Origin: Phycisphaerales bacterium
GTDB lineage: Bacteria > Planctomycetota > Phycisphaerae > Phycisphaerales > UBA1924
Assembly: GCA_020846975.1 (NCBI GenBank)
Contig: JADLCX010000068.1
Coordinates: forward strand, 1 to 64,000
Direction: 5' to 3'
Length of the DNA: 64,000 bases
This document shows, in pieces, positions 47,457-58,952 of the stretch. Under the pieces are notes generated by a model. It did no database searches and was not told the origin of the DNA. It was given only the letters and a program-made list of their open reading frames with translations. Numbering within the stretch: the first letter of the stretch is position 1; each line of letters begins with the position of its first letter. The translations under genes were made by a program, and so were the position numbers.

Positions 47457-48662
47457 ATGGACATAGAGAGACTCATCTCCGACCGCGCCCTGAGCATCAG
47501 CGCATCGGGGATTCGCCGCGTCTTTGACCTCGGGGCAAAGCTCAAGGATCCGATCAACCTGTCGATCGGGCAGCCGGATTTTCCGGTTCCGGACCCGCTC
47601 AAGTCCGCGGCCATTTCGGCGATCCAGAACAACGCCAACGGCTACACCGTCACACAGGGGATCGCGGGCCTGCGGACTCGGATCGCCGCCCACCTCAAGG
47701 CCGATCTGGGTTGGCAGGTCGATACCCGACCCAGTGCCGAAGCCGATCCCAGCGCTCCGGGGCTCCTGGTCGCTTCCGGCACATCCGGCGACCTGCTCCT
47801 CGCCTTCCTGGCGCTGCTCAATCCCGGCGATGAAGTGATCTTCGCGGATCCCTACTTCGTAATGTACCCGCACGTCGCCCGAATGGTTGGGGCCGTGCCG
47901 GTGATGTGCGACACCTACCCCGACTTTCGGCTGACCGCCGAGCGGGTTGCACCCCTGATCACGTCCAGGACCAAGTTGGTTCTGCTGAACACACCCAGCA
48001 ATCCGGCCGGGGTGGTTGCCTCGGAATCGGAGTGCCACAGGCTGCTGGAACTCTGCCGAAGCAAAGGGGTGTTGCTGGTCAGCGACGAGATCTACGACGA
48101 GTTCACCTACACCGACGCACGCGAGCCGGGAGCCAGAGGCGAGCTCGGTCGTCGGTGTCCCAGCCCGGGCCGATTCCAGGATGCCGAGCGCAACGTCCTG
48201 CTGGTGCGAGGGTTCGGAAAGACCTATGGGTGCACGGGCTGGCGACTGGGCTACGCGGCGGGTCCTCGCCGCATCATCGAGGAGATGAGCAAACTCCAGC
48301 AGTACACGTTCGTCTGCGCCCCGGCGCCGCTGCAGTGGGGGGTCATCCCCGCGCTGGACTACGACATGTCGCCGCACATCGACGCCTACCAGAAACGCCG
48401 GGACTTGGTCGTGCGGACGCTCTCGCCCCATACCCACGTCGCGGCCCCCGGCGGTGCGTTCTACGCCTTCCCGCAAGTCCCTGAGCGACTTGGACTTACG
48501 GCGACCCAGTTCGTCGAGAAGTGCGTCGGCCGCAACGTGCTGGTCATCCCAGGCAATGTCTTCTCAGCCCGGGACACCCATTTCAGGTTGTCGTACGCAA
48601 CCGACGAACGGTCGCTGCTTCGCGGGTTGGAGGTTCTCGCCGAACTCATGCAAGGCGGTTGA
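47457..48662 (+). CDS. PLP-dependent aminotransferase, class I/II
   Basis: INLSIGQPDFPVPDPLK, LNTPSNPAGVVASESE, LLVSDEIYDEF, VRGFGKTYGCTGWRLGYAAG. Confidence 0.92.
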   Translation: MDIERLISDRALSISASGIRRVFDLGAKLKDPINLSIGQPDFPVPDPLKSAAISAIQNNANGYTVTQGIAGLRTRIAAHLKADLGWQVDTRPSAEADPSAPGLLVASGTSGDLLLAFLALLNPGDEVIFADPYFVMYPHVARMVGAVPVMCDTYPDFRLTAERVAPLITSRTKLVLLNTPSNPAGVVASESECHRLLELCRSKGVLLVSDEIYDEFTYTDAREPGARGELGRRCPSPGRFQDAERNVLLVRGFGKTYGCTGWRLGYAAGPRRIIEEMSKLQQYTFVCAPAPLQWGVIPALDYDMSPHIDAYQKRRDLVVRTLSPHTHVAAPGGAFYAFPQVPERLGLTATQFVEKCVGRNVLVIPGNVFSARDTHFRLSYATDERSLLRGLEVLAELMQGG

Positions 48663-49019
48663 TCCCGGTAGTTGACGAAGCCCGGTTCTCGGGTTATGTT
48701 GTTGGGGTCTGATTGTCGGGAGAGAGAGAACCCCCCGCACAACTGGACGCGTTCACCCGCCCGCCGCCAATCTCCCCATTGGGCTGCGATTGCGTGTGCT
48801 CTGGCCGCACAGAAACCCCGGACGATCTGGACAGTCGTCTTTTCTCGCGTGCTGAGCCTCGCCGGTGTGTTCGCGAGGTTGGCGAGTTCTCTCCGAGCGC
48901 GGTGTTTGTTGGGTTGCCCGAGTGATCGGGTTTGTTGTGGTTTTGCACCAATCCGGACCACGACGCGAGAGTCGGGCTCGAGCTCCGGCTTGGGCTTGGC
49001 CGATGTGCTCGTTGCCTTG

Positions 49020-49050
49020 CCGGGTGGCAACCCGGACCACGCTCCGTGGT
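49020..49050. other. Two adjacent perfect stem-loops in the leader of the downstream gene
   Basis: CCGGGTggcaACCCGG followed at once by ACCACGctcCGTGGT (49036-49050), 33 nt before the ATG at 49083. Confidence 0.6.
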
Positions 49051-49082
49051 ATCGGTTTGCGAACCTCGCACCAGGGCCGCCC

Positions 49083-49994
49083 ATGAACACTTCCGCACAA
49101 CCGGGCAAGGTCTGCATCCATTGCGGGCGAGACTGTGCGACGCGCCCTCGCGTCCGCGATCAGGCCGGGAAGTACCACTGCCGTGAGTGCGTGGACCGGC
49201 TGAAGCTCGCGCACAGGCCCGTACCCGATCGAGAGCAGGAGGCCGACGGCGGGTTCATCCCGATCGTGGAGGATCCGGAACCGCCGCACCCGCGCGAGGA
49301 CCAGTGCCCGGGCTGCGCCAAGCCGATCAGCCCCGCCGCGGCGGTCTGCATCCACTGCGGATTCAACCGCGACACCGGCGAGCGCATCGCAACGACGCTC
49401 GATGTCTCCAAGCAACTCAAACGCAAGAGCAAGCCGCGGGCCTGCCGCGATTGCGGCGCCGACCTGACCGGGCTTGCGGCGCCGAACTGCCCGGACTGCG
49501 GACGCGTGAACGATGCGAGGGCCGATCGGGCCGAGCGCGATGCGGAGGAATCCCGCCGCATCACGCGGCGATCGTGGGTTCACCCCATCATCATGCTCGC
49601 GATCGGCATGGGCATCATGCTCGCGGTCTACACGGCGAGAATGGGCTCCGACGGCGTGGTGTTCTACCTCGCTCGCTTCGGCGTCGGCCTGGCGATCGGG
49701 GTCGTCGTCTACTTCATGTGCAGCGTGATGTGGATCGGCTTCGACCAGCCGCCGCTCCAGACGATCATCCGGCTCGCGGGCGTGTACGCGCTGGCCGATG
49801 TCGCCTACACGCTCACCGCCATGGCGGGCATGAGCCTGATCGGCATGATCGCCATTCTCCTCATGGTGGTCCCGACGCTGGTCTACATGGGCCTGCTCTG
49901 CAAACTCATGGACATCGACCTGCACGATGCGCTGTTCGTGGCCATCATCACCACGGTGTGCAAGATCGTGGCCGCCGCGGTGCTGTTCTCCTGA
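49083..49994 (+). CDS. Multi-zinc-ribbon membrane protein
   Basis: VCIHCGRDC...YHCREC; CPGCAKPISPAAAVCIHCGFNRDTGE; ACRDCGADLTGLAAPNCPDCG; four TM segments. Confidence 0.75.
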   Translation: MNTSAQPGKVCIHCGRDCATRPRVRDQAGKYHCRECVDRLKLAHRPVPDREQEADGGFIPIVEDPEPPHPREDQCPGCAKPISPAAAVCIHCGFNRDTGERIATTLDVSKQLKRKSKPRACRDCGADLTGLAAPNCPDCGRVNDARADRAERDAEESRRITRRSWVHPIIMLAIGMGIMLAVYTARMGSDGVVFYLARFGVGLAIGVVVYFMCSVMWIGFDQPPLQTIIRLAGVYALADVAYTLTAMAGMSLIGMIAILLMVVPTLVYMGLLCKLMDIDLHDALFVAIITTVCKIVAAAVLFS

Positions 49995-50008
49995 GGCCGG
50001 CGGGTCGG

Positions 50009-50479
50009 CTACGCACGCGCCGGAGCGGTCTGTTCGAGCATGCCCTGCATGTAGCGGTGGAAGGGGTCGTGCATGATCTTCCTGCGGTCCGAGGCCATCA
50101 TCGCCCTGAACGATTCTTCCTCGGCGATCTCGCGCATGCGCTCCTCCCAGCTCCGGAAGTAGTCGTCGGGGATCTGGCCGCTCTGGTGGCCGAACCACAC
50201 GATCTCGAAGACCGAGAGCTGCATGAGGTTGAAGAAGTGCTGGCGGATCTCGGCCTGCGAGGTCATCTCGGCGACATCGTGCCTGTAGACCTCGGCGAGC
50301 GACGGGTCGCTGACCCGCATCTCCCGGAGGTGCATCTGGAGCTCGACGAGCTTGGAGAAGTTGGCGAAGTGCTGGGCCTTGCGGTAGTTGAGGAACTGTC
50401 GGGCTGTGTAGAGAAAGCCGCCCGCGATGGCGAGCGAGGAGAGGGCCTGGAAGAGGACCTGGGCTTGCTGGAGGGTCAT
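50009..50479 (-). CDS. Hypothetical membrane-anchored protein
   Basis: MTLQQAQVLFQALSSLAIAGGFLYTARQFLNYRKAQHFANFSKLVELQMHLREMRVSDPSLAEVYR... Confidence 0.65.
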   Translation of the reverse strand: MTLQQAQVLFQALSSLAIAGGFLYTARQFLNYRKAQHFANFSKLVELQMHLREMRVSDPSLAEVYRHDVAEMTSQAEIRQHFFNLMQLSVFEIVWFGHQSGQIPDDYFRSWEERMREIAEEESFRAMMASDRRKIMHDPFHRYMQGMLEQTAPARA

Positions 50480-50572
50480 CGCGAGGCTCCGTGGAAGGGG
50501 GGAGGCTATGCGCGGAGAACCTGGATTGCGGGGCACAACCGCTCGGGGGGTGAGGCCGGAGAAGACATGGGC

Positions 50573-52936
50573 CTACTCGCCCGCGCCGGCCCCGAGCGCG
50601 CGCCGATGGCTCAGCACCGCGCGGATCTGGATGCAGGTCACGCCCTCTCCGAGGTGCTCGCGGATCGGTTTGAGCCTGGACTCGCCGAGCCTGTCGGCGG
50701 TGCCGGCGATCAGGCGGTAGGTGTCGTCATCCACCCACGCGGCGATGCTCGCCGGGCGCGTGCGCACGATGAACTCGGCCAGGTACTGCTCGGCCGTGCT
50801 CGGGGCCCTGTGCACCGCCGCCGCGACCTCGAGCGTGGAGGCCCCGCGTGTGTACATCTCGAACGCACGCCCGCGGGACTCGCTCAGCGGCCGGTCGGGA
50901 TCGAGCGGGGCGGTCGATCTCGGCCGCGGCCGCGAGCCCGCCGCGGCGTCGAGCGTGAGCTTGTGCTCGCGGCAATACGCCTGGATGTTCCTGACGAACC
51001 GCTCCCCGAACTCCTCGAGCTTGGCCCGGCCGACGCCCCGGATGCGCGCGAAGGCTTCCACCGTGCCGGGGCGGGCCCGCGCCAGTTCTTCGAGCGTGAC
51101 ATCCCCGAAGATCAGGTACGCGGGCACACCCTTCTCCTCGGCGATGGCGCGTCGCAGGGCGCGGAGCGCCTCGAACACGCCCTGTTCCTCGGCCGAGAGC
51201 GGGGGGGCGGAGTCCGCGGATGCCCCCGCGATGCCCGCGCCCCCGCGGCCCTTCCGCGCGGCCGGCGCGGCGACCGACCTGGGGTCGAAGAGCGTGACTT
51301 CGAGCCGGTCCCTCAGGATCGCCCCCGACTCCGGCCCCAGCGCGAGCGTGGCGAACTCGCCGGGCTCGCGGACCAGCCCGCCCCGGTCGATGAGCTGGTT
51401 GATGTAGCTGGCCAGCCGCTCCTTGTCGAGCGTGCGCAGGAGGCCGAAGGTCGAGAGGTTCTCGTGCCCGCGCCGCAGCACCTTCGCGGTCATCGCGCCG
51501 CGGAGCACCTCCGCCACGTGCCCGGCGCCGAAGCCGAACCCGGCGGACTGCCGGAGCCGGTACACGCACGAGATGATCTTCTTGGCGATGGTCGCGCTGT
51601 CGGCGACGGCGGCCAGTTCGTTGAGGCACACATCGCAGGCGCCGCACCCCCCATCCCCCCCCGCGCGATCGGCCCGCCCCTGCCGGACCGAGGGGGCGGG
51701 GGGAGGGGGGGCGTACTCCTGCCCGAAGTACGCGCTCAGGGCCCGGTGCCGGCACCGCGCTGAGGCGCAGTAGTTCTGCATGTGGCCGAGCAGCTCGTGC
51801 TGGGCCCGGATGTTGGCGGGGTCGGGGGGCGCATCGGCGTTCTCCGCCGCCATCTCCATCAGCCGCTTCCACTTCAGCACATCCGCCGCCGAGTAGAACA
51901 GCACGCACTCGCTGGCCAGCCCGTCGCGTCCGGCCCGGCCGGTCTCCTGCTGGTAGTGCTCGACGGTCTTGGGCATCGAGGCGTGGACCACGCAGCGGAC
52001 ATCGCTCCGGTCGATGCCCATGCCGAAGGCCACCGTGGCCACGACGATGTCGAGCCGCTCGGTGGCGAACCTGTCCTGCACGCGCTGCCGCACGGTCGGG
52101 CTCAGGCCGGCGTGGTAGGCCCCGGCTTCCAGCCCCCGCTCGGTCAGGACCTCCGCGAGCCGCTCGGTGTCCTTGCGGCTGATGCAGTAGACGATCGCGG
52201 CGCGGCCCTTGTGCCTGTTCAACGCCCCGACGACCTGGTCAATCCCGCTGATGCGCGGCAGCACGCGGTAGGTGAGGTTGGGCCGGTCGAACACGCCCAC
52301 CAGCACCTCCGGCTCGCGGAGCCGCAGCTGCTCGGCGATGTCGGACCGCACGCGCGGGGTCGCCGTCGCGGTGTAGGCGTGGATCGCCAGCCCCGGGAAG
52401 TGCGTGCGCAGCTCGGCCAGCCGGCGGTACTCGGGGCGGAAATCGTGCCCCCACTGGCTGATGCAGTGCGCTTCATCGATCGCAAACGAGCCGACATCCG
52501 CCCGCCGCAGGAACGAAATGAAGGAAGAGTTCAAGAGCCGCTCGGGGGCGACGAACAGCAGCCTGAGTTCCCCCGCGACCGCCCTCCGCCGGACCTGGTC
52601 CATCTCCTCACCCGAGACCCCGCTGTGCATGGCCGCGGCCGGGTAGTTCGCGAGCCTCAGCCCATCGACCTGGTCCTTCATCAGCGAGATCAGGGGCGAG
52701 ACCACCACCGTGAGTCTGCCGGTGAGCAGGGGCGGGACCTGGTAGCACAGGCTCTTGCCCCCGCCGGTGGGGAGCACGACCAGCGAATCCCTGTGCGTGA
52801 CCCCCGCGCGGATGGCCTCGATCTGCAGCGGCCGGAGCGTGTCGAAGCCCCAGTACCGCCGGAGCAACTCCGGCACCCGCGCGGCGAGGTCATCCCCGGC
52901 CGGTGCGCTGCGTGTTGAGGTCCCCGGACTGGCCAT
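50573..52936 (-). CDS. recQ: ATP-dependent DNA helicase RecQ
   Basis: VVLPTGGGKSLCYQVPPLL, FAIDEAHCISQWGHDFRPEYRRL, YHAGLSPTVRQRVQ, QETGRAGRDGL, HRDC-like region. Confidence 0.95.
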   Translation of the reverse strand: MASPGTSTRSAPAGDDLAARVPELLRRYWGFDTLRPLQIEAIRAGVTHRDSLVVLPTGGGKSLCYQVPPLLTGRLTVVVSPLISLMKDQVDGLRLANYPAAAMHSGVSGEEMDQVRRRAVAGELRLLFVAPERLLNSSFISFLRRADVGSFAIDEAHCISQWGHDFRPEYRRLAELRTHFPGLAIHAYTATATPRVRSDIAEQLRLREPEVLVGVFDRPNLTYRVLPRISGIDQVVGALNRHKGRAAIVYCISRKDTERLAEVLTERGLEAGAYHAGLSPTVRQRVQDRFATERLDIVVATVAFGMGIDRSDVRCVVHASMPKTVEHYQQETGRAGRDGLASECVLFYSAADVLKWKRLMEMAAENADAPPDPANIRAQHELLGHMQNYCASARCRHRALSAYFGQEYAPPPPAPSVRQGRADRAGGDGGCGACDVCLNELAAVADSATIAKKIISCVYRLRQSAGFGFGAGHVAEVLRGAMTAKVLRRGHENLSTFGLLRTLDKERLASYINQLIDRGGLVREPGEFATLALGPESGAILRDRLEVTLFDPRSVAAPAARKGRGGAGIAGASADSAPPLSAEEQGVFEALRALRRAIAEEKGVPAYLIFGDVTLEELARARPGTVEAFARIRGVGRAKLEEFGERFVRNIQAYCREHKLTLDAAAGSRPRPRSTAPLDPDRPLSESRGRAFEMYTRGASTLEVAAAVHRAPSTAEQYLAEFIVRTRPASIAAWVDDDTYRLIAGTADRLGESRLKPIREHLGEGVTCIQIRAVLSHRRALGAGAGE

Positions 52937-53090
52937 GCCCGCCCACTATACCCGGCGATGGGCCCGGGGCGGGGCCGCGGCGGGCGCGAGGGGCGGCCCC
53001 GGGAGCGTGCCCCCCGCCCCCGCCCCCGCGCGATCCGCGCGGCCGATCGGCCGGGCCATCGGGCCGACCGTCCGGCCGGGTCGGACGACC

Positions 53091-53279
53091 TCACCATCGG
53101 CCCATCCGACCGGCCGCTTGAGTCGGGCGGCCATCCGGATGCGTTGTCCGATCGTCCGGACAAGTTGTGTGAGCGTCCGGACAAGTTGTGTGAGCGTCCG
53201 GATAAGTTGTCCGAGCGCGCGGATAAGTTGGATGGCCGTCCGGAGAAGTCGCACGGTCGGACGGATGGGTTGTCCGATC
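53091..53279. repeat. Tandem repeat, 21-bp period, about 9 decaying units
   Basis: GTCCGGACAAGTTGTGTGAGC (53154-53174) repeated exactly at 53175-53195, then GTCCGGATAAGTTGTCCGAGC, GCGCGGATAAGTTGGATGGCC and more divergent units. Confidence 0.9.
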
Positions 53280-53327
53280 GGCCGATCCGGTCGGCGGGTG
53301 GTGCGGGCGGTCCACGGAGGGGAAGAG

Positions 53328-53455
53328 CCTCACGCGGAGGCGCGGGGGCGCAGAGGAAGAACGAAATCGAACTCAGAGGGATGGGAGAGAGGGGAGGATA
53401 TGGGAGGGGGACTTTGTCATTGGCCTTTCCCGCGCCTTCGCGCCTCCGCGTAAGG
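53328..53455. repeat. Imperfect palindromic element
   Basis: CCTCACGCGGAGGCGCGGGGGCG (53328-53350) versus CGCGCCTTCGCGCCTCCGCGTAAGG (53431-53455). Confidence 0.75.
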
Positions 53456-53501
53456 CCCGCGTTGAGGGCCAAGGGGAAACGCGGAGGGCACGGAGAAGAT
53501 G

Positions 53502-53566
53502 CAGAGAGCACAGAGAAAAAGCCTTGTCTTGAAAGACACGCCTCTGGTTCTTCTCTGTGCTCTCTG
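53502..53566. repeat. Perfect 16-bp inverted repeat inside a CAGAG-rich element
   Basis: CAGAGAGCACAGAGAA (53502-53517) and TTCTCTGTGCTCTCTG (53551-53566). Confidence 0.85.
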
Positions 53567-53611
53567 TGCGACCTCTGTGTTCTCTGTGTTCCTGCCTCGT
53601 GCCTTGTGTGA

Positions 53612-56497
<2,886 letters not shown>

Positions 56498-56650
56498 GGT
56501 GGTGCTCCTCCTGGTGAGGGCCCCGTGGGGAGGGGGCGGTGTGGTCGGTTCCTGCCCTAACGATACCAACGGGGCGGCATGAGTCGAATCAATCAGGGAA
56601 TCGGCGTGCATCAACGGGGTTGATGGCGCGCCGCCGGTTCCCGCGCCGGC

Positions 56651-57013
56651 TCAACCGCTGATGCGGCCGCACGACGGGCACACGACCCGCACGACGTTCA
56701 GCCCGTCGATGGACACCGGGCGGGGGTCCACATCCTCGAGCGAGGTCCCGCACTTGCGGCAGCGGGGCGTGGCGGTGCCGATGCGGGTTCCCGCGCGCCC
56801 GCCGGCCCTGAGCCATTCCTCGTGCCGCGTGCGGTTCCACCAGCGGATGCCGATGATGGCGCACGCGATCAGCAGCAGCGGGGCGAGGATGATCGGGAGG
56901 CGGGCCTTGTCCTCGAACCCCCACACCGCGGCCTTGCCGCCCATGATGGCCGCGTAGGTGATCGCCGTCACGTAGCCGAGAAGGATGCGGGGATCGCGCC
57001 TGGGCCTGGACAT
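56651..57013 (-). CDS. Small membrane protein with C-terminal zinc ribbon
   Basis: Two TM segments; PRCRKCGTSLEDV...VVCPSCGRISG. Confidence 0.6.
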   Translation of the reverse strand: MSRPRRDPRILLGYVTAITYAAIMGGKAAVWGFEDKARLPIILAPLLLIACAIIGIRWWNRTRHEEWLRAGGRAGTRIGTATPRCRKCGTSLEDVDPRPVSIDGLNVVRVVCPSCGRISG

Positions 57014-57217
57014 CCGGGCTGACTCTATCCACCGGGTCGCCCGGGGGGCTCGGTCCGGGTGCGCGGGCTCGTGCGCGATCCCGGCATCGCGCGGCCCGCG
57101 GGCGACGCCGGGGGCCCCTTGCCCATCGCCCGCGGTCGCGGTCCATCGCGCGGTGCCGCCGCCCGCGCGGGTCTTGGCCCGCCCGGTCAACGGCCCGCCG
57201 CGGTCCGGCTGTCGCGG

Positions 57218-57952
57218 TCAGGGTCGGGCCGCCGGCGGCACGCCCGGCCCGGGATCGTTCCGCCGCGGGCCGTACCAGATGTCCAGCGCGGAGCGGTCCC
57301 GCGCGATCGAGGGCCTGAAGACGGCGCGGGTGCACACGCCGAGGATCTCGCGGGCCGAGTGGGTCCGGAGCTTGCGTCCCGAGGTGACCACCCGCTCGCG
57401 GATCAGCACGAACCGCCCGTGGCGCTTGAGGGCCCTGGCCAGCGCGACTTCCTCGCCCGCGAACACGCCCTCGTCCCAGCCGCCCACCGCGTCCAGCCCG
57501 TCGCGCGTGCAGAAGAAGAAGCAGCCGCCGGCCAGTTTCAGGATGCGGAACAGCGCGTTGACGGCCAGCAGGATGATGCGGGCGTAGAGCGGCACGCGCC
57601 CGTCGAAGCCCGCGGGGGCTCCGCCGCCGATCGCGCCGGCCTTCACGGCCGCCAGCGCCTGCCGCACGGCCTCGACGGGCACGATCGTGTCGGCATCGAC
57701 GAAGATCAGCAGGGAGCCCTGCGCGGCCTCGGCCGCGGCGTTCCGCGCCGCCGCGATGTGGCGTTTGTCGATCACGACCGCCCTGGCGCCCGCCGCCTCG
57801 GCCGCCGCCCGGGTCGCATCGGTGCAGGCGTCGCAGGCCACCACCACCTCGTGCCCGATGCCCAGTTCATCCCCGGCCCGCACCAGCGCGGCCACCGTCG
57901 GGCCGATCAACGCCTCCTCATCGTGCGCGGGGATGCAGAACGAGACGAGCAC
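57218..57952 (-). CDS. Family 2 glycosyltransferase
   Basis: VSFCIPAHDEEALIGPTVAAL...AARNAAAEAAQGSLLIFVDADTIVP. Confidence 0.88.
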   Translation of the reverse strand: MLVSFCIPAHDEEALIGPTVAALVRAGDELGIGHEVVVACDACTDATRAAAEAAGARAVVIDKRHIAAARNAAAEAAQGSLLIFVDADTIVPVEAVRQALAAVKAGAIGGGAPAGFDGRVPLYARIILLAVNALFRILKLAGGCFFFCTRDGLDAVGGWDEGVFAGEEVALARALKRHGRFVLIRERVVTSGRKLRTHSAREILGVCTRAVFRPSIARDRSALDIWYGPRRNDPGPGVPPAARP

Positions 57953-57973
57953 GCGGTCCTTTCTTCACGCTCA

Positions 57974-58861
57974 CTACCGAACGGTCTTCACCAGCACCCG
58001 CTCGAACTCCGCCACCGCCGCGCTCACCGCGCGGTCGCGCCGGCGCACGATCGCCAGCCCGCGGGTCAGTTTCCCGTCGCGGCACGGCATGCCCTCGCCC
58101 TCGCGCAGGGCGAACCGCGACACGAACCCCACGCCGATCCCCGCCGCGACCATCTGCTTGATCGACTCGATCGAGCGGAGCTCCATGACCACGTTCAGCG
58201 AGACGCCCGCCGCGCCCGCGCCGCGATCGATCAACTCCCGCACCGCCGTGCCGGCCTCGAACGCGATGATCGTCTCGTCCCGGAGCCGCCCCCACTCGAA
58301 GGCCCGCGTGGTCCCCGCCAGAGCGTGCCGCGCGGGCACGATCAGCCGCAGCTCGTCCTCCACCAGCAGCACCTTGACCAGTTCGTCGGACTCCGGCCCC
58401 CCCGGCCCCTTGATCGGCAGCGTCACGATGCCCAGGTCCAGCTCCCCGCTCAGCACCGCCGACGCGACCGCGCTGCTCCCGGCCTCGCGCACGTAGAACC
58501 GCAGGCCCGGGTGCTGCCTGCGGATCGCGCTGACGACCTTCGGGAGCAGGTAGCTCGTCGCCGTCGCCCCGCCCCCGATGCGGATCGAGCCCCGCTCCAG
58601 CCCGAGCAGCTCGCGGACGGCCTTGGTCCCCGCCTCCGCGGCGCGGACGGCCTCCTCGGCGTGGCGCAGGAAGATGCGGCCCGCCTCGGTCAACTCCACG
58701 CCGCGGCCCGTGCGCGTCAGCAGCGTTGCGCCCGCCTCGCTCTCGAGTTTCTTCAGCATCGCCGAGAGGGCCGGCTGGGTCACGCCGAGCCGGCTCGCCG
58801 CACGGGTCAGGTGCCCGGCGCGGGCGATGGCCACGAAGTACCGCAGGGGCGTGAGCTCCAT
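57974..58861 (-). CDS. LysR-family transcriptional regulator
   Basis: MELTPLRYFVAIARAGHLTRAASRLGVTQPALSAMLKKLESEAGATLLTRTGRGVELTEAG. Confidence 0.95.
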   Translation of the reverse strand: MELTPLRYFVAIARAGHLTRAASRLGVTQPALSAMLKKLESEAGATLLTRTGRGVELTEAGRIFLRHAEEAVRAAEAGTKAVRELLGLERGSIRIGGGATATSYLLPKVVSAIRRQHPGLRFYVREAGSSAVASAVLSGELDLGIVTLPIKGPGGPESDELVKVLLVEDELRLIVPARHALAGTTRAFEWGRLRDETIIAFEAGTAVRELIDRGAGAAGVSLNVVMELRSIESIKQMVAAGIGVGFVSRFALREGEGMPCRDGKLTRGLAIVRRRDRAVSAAVAEFERVLVKTVR

Positions 58862-58952
58862 GGCCAAGAGTACCGGAGGCGGAATACCGGGCAACCCGTG
58901 GGCAGCGGGGGGGATAGCGCACGCGACTCCGCGGCGAGATATCCTGTGCCCG

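Noticed and set aside
48672-49082. N-terminal extension of the zinc-ribbon protein (ORF from 48672)
   Set aside because: The 137-residue extension is compositionally atypical with no motif, and the DNA has stem-loops. ATG at 49083 preferred.
48663-49082. RNase P RNA, tmRNA or SRP RNA
   Set aside because: The conserved core sequences of those RNAs that I know are not present.
49187-51763. 858-aa plus-strand ORF
   Set aside because: Spans the zinc-ribbon gene and antisense recQ with no domain evidence.
53154-53216. Heptapeptide-repeat protein encoded by the 21-bp array
   Set aside because: The array is open in several frames on both strands, none with a convincing start or domain. Non-coding interpretation preferred.
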